DNA from: Roseomonas sp. E05
Lineage (GTDB): Bacteria > Pseudomonadota > Alphaproteobacteria > Acetobacterales > Acetobacteraceae
DNA length: 64,000 nucleotides
Reading direction: 5' to 3'
Assembly: GCF_030063475.1 (NCBI RefSeq)
Contig: NZ_JASIRT010000001.1
Span: 454,907 to 518,906 of the forward strand
Shown: piece by piece, positions 53,783 through 63,845 of the stretch
Layout of the letters: each line of letters opens with the position of its first letter
How positions within the stretch are numbered: position 1 is the first letter of the stretch
Notes under the pieces: generated by a model
Databases searched by the model: none
Seen by the model: the letters and a program-made list of their open reading frames with translations, nothing else
Told to the model about the DNA's origin: nothing
Position numbers and translations under genes: made by a program

Positions 53783-54577
53783 ATGACGGAGATCACCGGG
53801 CGGACGCGGATCTGGGGCATCCTCGCCGACCCCATCCACCACGTGAAGACGCCGCAGGCGCTGAATGCCATGATGCGCGAGCGCGGCGTGGACGGCGTGA
53901 TGGTGCCGATGCATGTTTCCTCGGCCGATCTCGCCGCGCTGGTCGCCGGTCTCAGGCACATGCGCAACCTGCACGGGCTGATCGTCACCGTGCCGCACAA
54001 GACCGCCATGCTCGGCCTCTGCGACGAGACCAGCGCGGCCGCGAAGCAGAGCGGCGCGGTGAACGCGGTGCGGATCGCCGAGGGCCGGCTCTCCGGCACC
54101 ATGCTGGACGGGGCCGGCTTCGTCGGCGGCCTGCGCGCGGGCGGCATCGAGCCGAAGGGCATGCGCGCCTATCTGGCGGGGGCCGGCGGCGCGGCGAACG
54201 CCATCGCCTTCGCCCTGGCCGAGGCGAGCGTGGCGCGGCTGACGCTGGCCAACCGCACCCGCGCCAAGGCCGAGGCGCTGCGCGACCGCGTGGCGCAAGC
54301 CTATCCCGGCCTGCAGATCGAGGTCGGCGGCGCCGATCCGGCGGGGCACGACCTGCTGGTGAACGGCACCTCGCTCGGCCTCGCCGAGGGCGACGCCCTG
54401 CCCTTCTCCGTGGAGGGCATCGGCCCCGGCCAGACCGTCGCCGAGGTCATCATGCAGCCCGCGGTGACGCCGCTGCTGGCGGAGGCCGCGAAGCGCGGCT
54501 GCCGCACCCATCCCGGCATGCCGATGCTGACCAGCCAGCTCACCCTGATGGCCGAATACCTCGGCATGACCGCCTGA
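53783..54577 (+). CDS. Shikimate/quinate dehydrogenase-like enzyme
   Basis: 264 residues, AroE fold. Catalytic dyad K73 (VTVPHK) and D109 (MLDGAGFV) present, N94 in GAVNAV, NADP-type NRTRAKAE. The shikimate-carboxylate serines of AroE (usually HSLSP) are replaced by HHVKTP, so the substrate is probably not plain shikimate. Lies in an uptake operon rather than with aromatic synthesis genes, which favours a catabolic role on a quinate- or hydroxy-acid-like compound; inference. Confidence 0.85.
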   Translation: MTEITGRTRIWGILADPIHHVKTPQALNAMMRERGVDGVMVPMHVSSADLAALVAGLRHMRNLHGLIVTVPHKTAMLGLCDETSAAAKQSGAVNAVRIAEGRLSGTMLDGAGFVGGLRAGGIEPKGMRAYLAGAGGAANAIAFALAEASVARLTLANRTRAKAEALRDRVAQAYPGLQIEVGGADPAGHDLLVNGTSLGLAEGDALPFSVEGIGPGQTVAEVIMQPAVTPLLAEAAKRGCRTHPGMPMLTSQLTLMAEYLGMTA

Positions 54578-54603
54578 CCGCAAGGGTGATCGGACCCCCG
54601 CCC

Positions 54604-56193
54604 ATGGAAAGCTTCGACTACGTCATTGTCGGTGGCGGCACCGCCGGCTGCGTGCTGGCCAACCGCCTCTCCGAGGATCCGCGCAACAGCGTGCTGCTGA
54701 TGGAAGCGGGCGGCCGGGACAAGGGCTTCTGGATTCCGATCCCCGCCGGCTTCAGCAAGCTGCTGGTGAACGAGCGCTTCAACTGGCGCTTCGAGACCGA
54801 GCCCGAGCCCGGCACGCTCGACCGCCGCATCGTCGTGCCGCGCGGCAAGGGTCTTGGCGGCTCCACGCTGATCAACGGCATGATCTTCGTGCGCGGCCAG
54901 GCGATGGACTTCGACGGCTGGGCGCAGCTTGGCAACCGCGGCTGGAGCTTCGCCGACGTCCTGCCCTATTTCCGCAAGCTGGAGCGCTTCGAGGACGGCG
55001 GCAACGAATGGCGCGGCGGCGAGGGGCCGATGAACATCGTCCGCGTCGCTGAGCGCAACCCGCTGGCGGAGGCCTTCATCGAAGCGGGCGGGCAGGCGGG
55101 CTTCCCGCGCAACCCCGACTACAACGGCGCCGAGCAGGAAGGCTTCGGCTACTACCAGGTCAACCAGAAGAACGGCCGGCGCTGGAGCGCCGCCGAGGCC
55201 TATCTGCGCCCCGCCCTCTCCCGCCCCAACCTGACGGTCTGGACCGATGTGCATGTCACGCGGCTGCTGCTGGAGGGCAGGCGCGTCACCGGCGCGGTCT
55301 ACCGGCAGGGCGGTACCGAGAAGCAGGTCACGGTGCGCAGCGAGGTGATTCTGGCGGCGGGGGCGGTGCAGTCGCCGCATCTGCTGGAGCTTTCCGGCAT
55401 CGGCAATCCGGAGGTGCTGGCGGCGGCCGGGGTGCCGGTCCAGCACGCGCTGCCCGGCGTCGGGCGCAACTACCGGGACCACTACGCCACGCGGATGAAC
55501 TGGCGTGTGACGCAGCCGATCACGCTGAACGAGTTGACGCGCGGCTGGCGCCTGGCCAAGGCCGTGGCGCAGTACTTCCTGACCCGCAAGGGCATCCTGA
55601 CGCTGGGCACCGGCCTGGCGCATGGCTTCGTCCGCACCCGGCCGGAACTGGCCACACCGGACGTGCAGTACTTCTTCATGCATGCCAGCTACGCCAACGC
55701 CGCCGACCGCCGGCTCGACAGGCTGCCCGGCATGACCATCGGCGTGACGCAGCTGCGGCCGGACTCGCGCGGCACCATCCATCTCCGCTCGCCCGATCCG
55801 CGCCAGCCGCCGGCCATCCGCCCCAACTTCCTGGCCACGGCGACGGACCAGGAGACCATGGTGCGCGGCATGCAGGTCGCCCGCCGGATCATGGGGCAGC
55901 AGGCCATGGCCCCCTACGTCGCGCAGGAGCTGAACCCGGGGCCGGACGTGCAGACGGATGCCCAATGGCTCGACTTCGCCCGGCGCAATGGCCAGACCAT
56001 CTATCATCCCGTCGGCACCTGCAGCATGGGCCAGGGGCCGGAGGCGGTGGTGGACGACCAGCTGCGCGTGCACGGCCTGCAGGGGCTGCGGGTGGTGGAC
56101 GCCTCGGTCATGCCGACGGAGGTGTCGGGCAACACCCAGGCGGCCGTGCTGATGGTCGCCGAGAAGGGCGCCGACCTGATCCGCGCAGGATAA
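54604..56193 (+). CDS. GMC oxidoreductase (choline/alcohol dehydrogenase-like)
   Basis: 529 residues. FAD motif VIVGGGTAGCVLANRLSE at the N-terminus, GKGLGGSTLINGM, QSPHLLELSGIG and the C-terminal active-site segments YHPVGTCSMGQ (histidine) and VSGNTQAAVLMVAEKGADLI (asparagine). ATG 54604 fits the family start; GTG 54586 would add six residues. Last gene of the second transporter operon, 26 bp after the AroE-like gene. Probably oxidises an alcohol intermediate from the imported compound. Confidence 0.9.
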   Translation: MESFDYVIVGGGTAGCVLANRLSEDPRNSVLLMEAGGRDKGFWIPIPAGFSKLLVNERFNWRFETEPEPGTLDRRIVVPRGKGLGGSTLINGMIFVRGQAMDFDGWAQLGNRGWSFADVLPYFRKLERFEDGGNEWRGGEGPMNIVRVAERNPLAEAFIEAGGQAGFPRNPDYNGAEQEGFGYYQVNQKNGRRWSAAEAYLRPALSRPNLTVWTDVHVTRLLLEGRRVTGAVYRQGGTEKQVTVRSEVILAAGAVQSPHLLELSGIGNPEVLAAAGVPVQHALPGVGRNYRDHYATRMNWRVTQPITLNELTRGWRLAKAVAQYFLTRKGILTLGTGLAHGFVRTRPELATPDVQYFFMHASYANAADRRLDRLPGMTIGVTQLRPDSRGTIHLRSPDPRQPPAIRPNFLATATDQETMVRGMQVARRIMGQQAMAPYVAQELNPGPDVQTDAQWLDFARRNGQTIYHPVGTCSMGQGPEAVVDDQLRVHGLQGLRVVDASVMPTEVSGNTQAAVLMVAEKGADLIRAG

Positions 56194-56261
56194 GCCCGGG
56201 AAGGCCCAAGCCACCACGGCAGCCTCCCCGGACCGCGCGATCCGTCAGGAACCCCGCGGCA

Positions 56262-56283
56262 GTCCTGGCGGTTACGCCAGGAC
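56262..56283. other. Perfect 22-bp inverted repeat
   Basis: GTCCTGGCG-GTTA-CGCCAGGAC, 9-4-9 dyad between the GMC gene stop and the small-protein gene, ending 7 bases before its GGAGAAG ribosome site. Strong hairpin without T run: end-of-operon structure or leader element. Confidence 0.45.
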
Positions 56284-56302
56284 ACAATCGGGAGAAGCCA
56301 GG

Positions 56303-56554
56303 ATGACGGCCTCGAAACACGCCAAGGGCGGCATGGGCGACAAGGACCGCGAGCAGGGTCTGATGCAGGATACGCCCCGCCCGCCGGGCGACCTGGAGCG
56401 CGACCCGGGGATCAACGCCTCCAAGGGCACCTTCGGGCGCGGCACGGATCCCGCCGTCCTGCGCGGCGAGAACACGGACGAAGGCGATACGCCGAACGAC
56501 GCCACGCCACAGGGCGGCGTCGATCCCGGCCAGCTCGGCCGGCACAACAAGTAG
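56303..56554 (+). CDS. Small hydrophilic, probably disordered protein
   Basis: 83 residues, rich in Gly, Asp, Lys and Pro, with no hydrophobic core, no cysteine and no signal peptide. Ribosome site GGAGAAG before ATG 56303 and G/C-biased codons support a real gene. Composition resembles small stress- or desiccation-linked proteins of soil bacteria, but I recognise no family. Convergent with the metallo-beta-lactamase-fold gene, 25 bp away. Confidence 0.65.
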   Translation: MTASKHAKGGMGDKDREQGLMQDTPRPPGDLERDPGINASKGTFGRGTDPAVLRGENTDEGDTPNDATPQGGVDPGQLGRHNK

Positions 56555-56579
56555 CCGGCGCCTGCCGCGGCGCGGCCGC

Positions 56580-57575
56580 TCAGCGCGCGCCGCGGAAGGC
56601 CGCCTCGAACTCCCGCCGGAGCGCTTCCTCCTGCCCGAGATAGCGCGCGGAGAAATGCATCGGCCGCGCATGGGCCACCCCCGCCGCACGCGCGATGCCA
56701 CCGGCCTGCGCGGCGGTGAGATGGTTCTTGCGGGCCGCCATGGCGCGGTCCTCCTCCAGGAAGGCGGCTTCGATGAACAGCATGTCCGAACCCCGGGCAA
56801 GCTCCGTCAGCGCCTCGACATTGGCGGGCGAGCAGGCGAGGTCGGTGGCGTAGGTGATGCGCTGGCCAGGCCCCGTGTGCAGGATGCCCTTCTCCCGCAG
56901 GAAGCCGAGCGGAACGCTGCCCTGCGGGCCGAGGAGGATCTCCGTGCCCGCCGGGTCGCCACGGCGCAGCGCCTGCTTGGCCGCGGTGAGCCAGGGGCCG
57001 ACCGGCAGGCCCGCCACCTCCAGGGCGGGACGGTGAACGTTCACGCGCAGCGTCTCCTGGAAGGCGAAGGCGAGGCAGGGAATGCCGTGGTCCAGCCGGG
57101 CAGTCTCAACCATGAAATCGGCCTCCTCCAGCAGGACCCGGCCACCCGCCGCACGCGGCGCCAGTTCCTGCCGCCGGAAGGCGTCCTGCGCGGGAAAGAG
57201 GCTGCGGCGGCCGGCACCGGCCGGCGACCACTCCTCGGCCAGCAGCCGGAAATCGGCCGAGTGCGGCCCCAGAAGGTTCCAGGTATAGGCCGCCAGTTTC
57301 GCGGCCACCGCCTCGCACAGTCCGGGCGGCCCGAGCAGATGCACGGTGCGGGACTGGTAGAGGTTGAGCCGCAGCAGGCGGTCGAACCCCGCGAAGTGGT
57401 CCATGTGCATGTGCGAGACGAAGGCATGCGTCGTCCGGATGATCTCGCGCGCCGAAAGGGCGGCGAGGTCGCCGAGGTCGAACAGCAGCGCCCGGCGCGC
57501 GAAGGCGAAATCGAGCAGGAGGGCCGGGTCGGAAAAGGGCTCGTTGACAAGCCGTGGCTGCACCAGCCAGGCCAT
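56580..57575 (-). CDS. Metallo-beta-lactamase-fold hydrolase, RNase Z-like
   Basis: 331 residues. Metal motif SHMHMDH (H55-x-H57-x-D59-H60) with later ATDLACS and ARPMHFSARY supplying further ligands, in the arrangement of ribonuclease Z/ElaC-like proteins. The N-terminus LVNEPFSDPALLLDF and LFDLGDL fits that branch. True tRNase Z would carry a long exosite arm, which I cannot confirm. ATG 57575 has GGAGG upstream; a long open frame upstream to 58589 is overlap only. Divergent from the rhodopsin-transducer-like gene (105-bp gap). Confidence 0.85.
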   Translation of the reverse strand: MAWLVQPRLVNEPFSDPALLLDFAFARRALLFDLGDLAALSAREIIRTTHAFVSHMHMDHFAGFDRLLRLNLYQSRTVHLLGPPGLCEAVAAKLAAYTWNLLGPHSADFRLLAEEWSPAGAGRRSLFPAQDAFRRQELAPRAAGGRVLLEEADFMVETARLDHGIPCLAFAFQETLRVNVHRPALEVAGLPVGPWLTAAKQALRRGDPAGTEILLGPQGSVPLGFLREKGILHTGPGQRITYATDLACSPANVEALTELARGSDMLFIEAAFLEEDRAMAARKNHLTAAQAGGIARAAGVAHARPMHFSARYLGQEEALRREFEAAFRGAR

Positions 57576-57680
57576 GATGCCTCCGTTCGCAAGGGTCGCG
57601 CCGCTGCCCGCGTCTCCGCGCAGCTTTGCCGGGAACGTGCGTCTCTGCCGCTGGTTCCCTTCGCAGGCAAGGAGGAACCG

Positions 57681-58046
57681 ATGATCGGCAGGACCGTCTG
57701 GGCCATTCCCGAGGGCTACATCCCCAGCCAGGGCACCGGCGAGGGGCGCGCGCTGGAAAGCCACGAGACCATTTCCATCCTGAATCCCAATGACCAGGAT
57801 GCCACGCTCGAATTGACCATCTTCTTCGCCGACCGCGAGCCCGCCGGCCCCTATGCGCTGACCGTCCCGGCGCGACGGACCCGGCATTTCCGCTTCAACG
57901 ACCTCTCCGACCCGGAGCCGGTCCCGCGCGACACCGATTATGCGAGCGTCCTGCGTTCCGACGTCCCGGTGGTTGCGCAGCACACGCGGCTGGACTCCCG
58001 GCAGCCGGCGCTCGCGCTGCTGAGCACCATCGCCTTCGCCGATTGA
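57681..58046 (+). CDS. Sensory rhodopsin transducer (ASRT) family protein
   Basis: 121 residues, nearly full-length match in pattern to the Anabaena sensory rhodopsin transducer family: IGRTVWAIPEGYIP, SHETISILNPNDQDA, PARRTRHFRFNDLSDP and VAQHTRLDSRQPALALLST. The family is a small soluble beta-sandwich tetramer; one member couples to a microbial rhodopsin, but many occur without one. No rhodopsin gene is in the window. GGAGGA 6 bases before ATG. Followed by a PPC-domain gene 84 bp away. Confidence 0.9.
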   Translation: MIGRTVWAIPEGYIPSQGTGEGRALESHETISILNPNDQDATLELTIFFADREPAGPYALTVPARRTRHFRFNDLSDPEPVPRDTDYASVLRSDVPVVAQHTRLDSRQPALALLSTIAFAD

Positions 58047-58130
58047 GCGCCGCGCGCCGCAACGGGGCGGCGGCCGGAGGCGTTTTCCCCGGAGGCCCCG
58101 CCGGAGCGGGGCACCGCACAGGAGGCGCGC

Positions 58131-58574
58131 ATGAAGAGCAAGCTGATCCATGAGGCGCACGGCCAGCGGACCTTCGCCGTGGTGCTGAGCACCGGCGACG
58201 AGGTCCGCGCCTCCCTGGAGGCCTTCGCCACGCAGAACCGCCTTTCCGCCGCCCAGCTGACGGCGATCGGTGCCTTCCGGCGCGCGACGGTCCGCTTTTT
58301 CGACTGGGAGAGCAAGCGCTACGAACCGATCCCGATCGAGGAGCAGGTGGAGGTCGTCTCGCTGAACGGCGACATCGCGCTGGACCATGACGGCAAGCCG
58401 AAGCTGCACCTCCACACCGTGCTGGCGCGGCGCGACGGCAGCGCGATGGGTGGCGACCTCAAGGAGGCCCAGGTGCGGCCGACGCTGGAGGTGATCATCA
58501 CCGAATCGCCCGCGCATCTGCGGCGCGTGGAGGATGCGGAGACCGGCCTGGCGCTGATCCGCCTCGATGAATAA
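58131..58574 (+). CDS. PPC/DUF296-domain protein
   Basis: 147 residues, a single plants-and-prokaryotes-conserved (PPC) domain. Landmarks: FAVVLSTGDEV at the start, LTAIGAFRRATVRFFDW, SLNGDIALDHDGKPKLHLH, and GGDLKEAQVRPTLEVII. The family forms trimers and in bacteria its role is mostly unknown; plant relatives (AHL proteins) bind DNA through an added AT-hook that is absent here. Histidines in LHLH may bind metal. Followed by a full repeat element and the convergent katE. Confidence 0.88.
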   Translation: MKSKLIHEAHGQRTFAVVLSTGDEVRASLEAFATQNRLSAAQLTAIGAFRRATVRFFDWESKRYEPIPIEEQVEVVSLNGDIALDHDGKPKLHLHTVLARRDGSAMGGDLKEAQVRPTLEVIITESPAHLRRVEDAETGLALIRLDE

Positions 58575-58690
58575 GGCCGGGGGCTGCATTCCCCCAAACC
58601 CCTTCTTTCTGCCAGTGCAGGCCGCAGGCTCACCTGAAAACTCGCAGAAAGAAGATGGGGGTCTGGGGGGAATTCCTTCCCCCAGACTTT
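58575..58690. repeat. Dispersed inverted-arm element between convergent genes
   Basis: Left arm GCCGGGGGCTGCATTCCCCC followed by AAACCCCTTCTTTCTGCC; right arm AACTCGCAGAAAGAAGATGG then TCTGGGGGGAATTCCTTCCC and CAGACTTTTT. Spans the gap between the PPC gene stop and the katE stop. The right-hand stem plus TTTTT is a convincing terminator for the PPC gene and its complement for katE. Confidence 0.8.
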
Positions 58691-58694
58691 TTCG

Positions 58695-60815
<2,121 letters not shown>

Positions 60816-60933
60816 CGAAGTTCTCCGTCCATGCTCATGGACCGCCTCCACCGGGGGGCGGTGGGGCAGCATCAGCAAGACAACGTGATCCGGGCGTTTC
60901 CGTTGTTGCGGAAAATGCCCTGTTGACGGTGTC

Positions 60934-60944
60934 GGGGGGGGGGG
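60934..60944. repeat. G11 homopolymer in intergenic region
   Basis: Eleven G in the 155-bp gap between katE (start side) and the NodS-like gene (stop side). On the minus strand it lies about 120 bp upstream of the katE start, so length changes could in principle affect the katE promoter region. Confidence 0.55.
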
Positions 60945-60970
60945 CGCCTGCGCGCGGAGGCGCGGCCTGC

Positions 60971-61555
60971 TCAGGCGCGCCGCAGCAGATCCATCCGGTA
61001 ATGCTCAGCCCGCGTCTGTGCCGCCACATGCAGCGCCGGCGTGGTGGCGCCGATGAAACCCTCCACCGCCGCATCGCCGGAGAGCGGATAGTCGGTGGTG
61101 CCAGTCCAGTGCACCAGCAGGACCTCGCCGCCCGCGCGCAGGGAGCGCAGCGCCAGCGCAGCCACGCGAGTGAGGTCGGCCTCATCCCAGTAGTAGACGA
61201 CCTCCGAAAGCAGGATCAGGTCGTGCCGGCCGCGCGGCCATTGCCGCGGCACCTCGCGCTGCTGCAGTTCGACCTGCGGAAGGCCCGCGCAGTGGCGGCG
61301 CGCGGCGGCAATGGCGCGGGCGGAGCCGTCCAGCGCCACCAGCCGGTCACAACGCGGCGCCAGCATCCGCGTCAGCACGCCGATCGAGCAGCCGATCTCC
61401 AGCGCGCTGCCGTAGCGCGGGCGCGGCAGGGCGGCCAGAGTGGCGGCGTATTTCTCCGCCTCATAGGGGCTGCTGCGGAACTTCCAGGGATCGGGGTCGG
61501 CGGCGTAGAGCGCCTCGAAATAGGCGGCCGGGAGGGACTGCACGGCACGGTTCAT
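60971..61555 (-). CDS. SAM-dependent methyltransferase, NodS-like
   Basis: 194 residues. N-terminus [20 protein letters not shown] is typical for the NodS/thiopurine-type group that accompanies deacetylase and glycosyltransferase genes. SAM site [15 protein letters not shown] at 51-65, then [11 protein letters not shown] and [11 protein letters not shown]. In rhizobia NodS N-methylates lipochito-oligosaccharide; here no nod genes are present, so the acceptor is unknown. The ATG overlaps the stop (ATGA) of a short open frame that looks like the remnant of a lost upstream partner gene. Confidence 0.85.
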   Translation of the reverse strand: MNRAVQSLPAAYFEALYAADPDPWKFRSSPYEAEKYAATLAALPRPRYGSALEIGCSIGVLTRMLAPRCDRLVALDGSARAIAAARRHCAGLPQVELQQREVPRQWPRGRHDLILLSEVVYYWDEADLTRVAALALRSLRAGGEVLLVHWTGTTDYPLSGDAAVEGFIGATTPALHVAAQTRAEHYRMDLLRRA

Positions 61556-61692
61556 GCGGCGGGCTCCAGGAACAGCGCGAAGGGCCGGTCGAAGCGGGTC
61601 AGCCGGTGCGCGGCGGGCGAGGCTGGCACGCGCCACCACCACCTCCGCCGCTGCCGCGGCCACGGACGGCAGGGATGAGGCGGGACCACCAC
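61552..61692 (-). pseudogene. Possible 3' remnant of a gene upstream of the NodS-like gene
   Basis: A frame of 46 codons without start codon, open only back to a TGA at 61693-61695, ends with [19 protein letters not shown] and a stop that overlaps the methyltransferase ATG as ATGA. Its last 25 codons have almost pure G/C third positions like real genes here. This suggests that a coupled upstream gene was deleted, leaving its tail. The rest of the 302-bp gap up to 61857 shows no other gene. Confidence 0.3.
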
Positions 61693-61857
61693 TCAGGACC
61701 GGAGGGGCCGGCTTTCCCCAGCCAGCCAACGCGGCGCCGCGCCTGCGGTTGTACGCAGTGCCGAACCCGCGCCCCTCGGGGCGGTTAGCGTCCGAGGTTC
61801 GCCCGTGCCGCCGCGCCAGGCCAGCGGCGCCGGGCATTCCAGCAAGGGAGACGCCCC

Positions 61858-63843
61858 ATGCCCGACACCGAACGCAAGCGCGACCGGATGGTCGAATGGC
61901 AGGTCGCCCATCGCGGCATTCGCGATGCCGAAATCCTGATGGCCCTACGCACGGTTCCCCGCGAGGCCTTCCTGCCCGCGGCCCTGCGGGAATTCGCCTA
62001 CGAGGGGGCCGAGCTGCCGCTGGAGGACGGCGAGACGCTGCCGCATCCGTATGTCGCCGCCCGCATGCTGCAGGAGGCGGGGATCCGCCCGGGTGACCGG
62101 GTGCTGCAGGCCGGCATCGGCTCCGGCTATCTGGCGGCCGTGGCCAGCCAGATCGCCGGAGAGGTGCTGGCCGTCGAGCCGGAGGAGGCGGCAGCGCAGC
62201 GCGCGATGGCGCGGCTGGCGGCGGCGGGCTGCACACGGGTCCGGCTGCGGGACGGCGACGCGCTGCACGGCCTCCCCAGCGCCGGGCCCTTCGATGCGAT
62301 CCTGATTCCCCGGGCTGGCGCAGCGATTCCCCAGCCGCTGCTGGAGCAGCTCGACCTCAGCGGCCGCCTGGTGATGCCGGTGGAAGGCCCCATGCGCGAG
62401 CTGCGCCTGGTGCGGGTGATGCGTGCCGGCGCCAACCGCTTCGAGGAGGAGGATCTGGGCGAGGCCGGCTTCGTGCCGCCTCCCGGCCTGCCGTCCGGAG
62501 CCGGGGAACCGCCGCCGGGTCCGGTCGGCGCGCGCCCCGCCGCAGACTCCCTCCCCGAGCTGATCCGCGCGGCGGCGGAACCGCTGCCGGCGCTCGACGA
62601 GCCGGCCTTCGGCGCCCTGTTCGACCGCTTCGCCGGCGCCCGCGTGGTGCTGCTGGGCGAGGCCAGCCATGGCACCGCGGAGTTCTACCGTGCCCGCGCC
62701 GCCATCACCCGCCGCCTGATCGAGTCGCATGGCTTCAATATTGTCGCGGTCGAGGCGGCCTGGCCGGACGCGGCGAGCCTGGACCGCCATGTCCGCCATC
62801 GCCCGGCATCCCCCGGCGCCGAGCCGCCCTTCCGCCGCTTTCCGACCTGGATGTGGCGCAACACCGAGATGGCCGCCTTCGTCGAATGGCTGCGCGGCTG
62901 GAATGCCGGGCGCCCGCCGGAGCGGCAGGCCAGCTTTCATGGCCTCGACCTCTACAATCTCTCCGCCTCGATCGAGGCCGTGCTGGGCTATCTCGACCGC
63001 GTGGACCCCGAGGCCGCCGCGGTGGCGCGCCAGCGCTATGGCTGCCTGTCGCCCTGGGCCGTCGAACCGCAGCGCTATGGCCGGCTGGCGCTCTCCTCCG
63101 GCTATGCCACCTGCGAGGAGGCCGTCGCCCGCACCCTGCGGGAGCTGCTCGAGCACAAGCTGGATTATGCCCGCGGGGACGGCGAGAGCTTCCTTGATGC
63201 CGCCGCCAATGCCCGCCTGGTGAAGAACGCCGAGGCCTACTACCGCGCGATGTATTACAGCGGCGCCGAGAGCTGGAACCTGCGCGACACCCATATGTTC
63301 GAAACCCTCTGCGCCCTGCTGGAAGCCAAGGGGCCGCAGGCAAAGGCGGTGGTCTGGGCCCACAACTCGCATATCGGCGACGCCTCCAAGACCGAGATGG
63401 GCCGGGAGCGGGACGAGCTGAACATCGGCCAGCTCTGCCGTCAGCACTTCGGCGAGGCGGCGGCGCTGATCGGCTTCGGCACCCATACCGGCACCGTCGC
63501 CTGCGCCGATGACTGGGACGAGCCGATGGTCGTGAAGCGGGTCAATCCCTCCCGCCCGGACAGCTATGAACGGCTGGCACATGACAGCGGGGCCGGCCGT
63601 TTCCTGCTCGACCTGCGCGAGGGGCAGCACCAGCGGCTCCGCGAGCGGCTGCTGCCGGAGCGGCTGGAACGCTTCATCGGCGTGATCTACCGGCCCGACA
63701 CGGAGCGCTGGAGCCATTACTCCGCCTGCTCGCTGCCGCAGCAGTTCGACGCCTATGTCTGGTTCGACGAGACCACGGCAGTGACGCCGCTGCCGACGGT
63801 GCGGAAAGCGGGTGCTGAGGAAACCTATCCTTTCGGGCTTTAG
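61858..63843 (+). CDS. Fusion of protein-L-isoaspartate methyltransferase and erythromycin-esterase-family domain
   Basis: 661 residues, two domains. Residues about 1-205: Pcm-like methyltransferase (MVEWQVAHRGIRDAEIL, LPHPYVAARMLQEAGI, SAM loop VLQAGIGSGYLAAV). Proline/glycine-rich linker 205-245. Residues 246-655: erythromycin-esterase (EreA/ChaN-like) domain with LLGEASHGTAEFY (H271), NIVAVEAAWPDA and WAHNSHIGDA (H502, H505). EreA-type proteins cut macrolide lactones, but most family members have unknown substrates. In Pcm the SAM motif is normally EIGTGSG; here it is QAGIGSG, a change that may weaken binding. Stand-alone gene, ATG 61858 with AAGGGAG upstream. Confidence 0.88.
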   Translation: MPDTERKRDRMVEWQVAHRGIRDAEILMALRTVPREAFLPAALREFAYEGAELPLEDGETLPHPYVAARMLQEAGIRPGDRVLQAGIGSGYLAAVASQIAGEVLAVEPEEAAAQRAMARLAAAGCTRVRLRDGDALHGLPSAGPFDAILIPRAGAAIPQPLLEQLDLSGRLVMPVEGPMRELRLVRVMRAGANRFEEEDLGEAGFVPPPGLPSGAGEPPPGPVGARPAADSLPELIRAAAEPLPALDEPAFGALFDRFAGARVVLLGEASHGTAEFYRARAAITRRLIESHGFNIVAVEAAWPDAASLDRHVRHRPASPGAEPPFRRFPTWMWRNTEMAAFVEWLRGWNAGRPPERQASFHGLDLYNLSASIEAVLGYLDRVDPEAAAVARQRYGCLSPWAVEPQRYGRLALSSGYATCEEAVARTLRELLEHKLDYARGDGESFLDAAANARLVKNAEAYYRAMYYSGAESWNLRDTHMFETLCALLEAKGPQAKAVVWAHNSHIGDASKTEMGRERDELNIGQLCRQHFGEAAALIGFGTHTGTVACADDWDEPMVVKRVNPSRPDSYERLAHDSGAGRFLLDLREGQHQRLRERLLPERLERFIGVIYRPDTERWSHYSACSLPQQFDAYVWFDETTAVTPLPTVRKAGAEETYPFGL

Positions 63844-63845
63844 CA

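Noticed and set aside
57576..58589. N-terminal extension of the metallo-beta-lactamase-fold protein
   Set aside because: Antisense to the ASRT and PPC-domain genes; the fold starts at the ATG at 57575.
9652..58690. Repeated GAATTC elements as a CRISPR-like array
   Set aside because: Copies are single, far apart and self-complementary, with no regular spacers and no cas genes.
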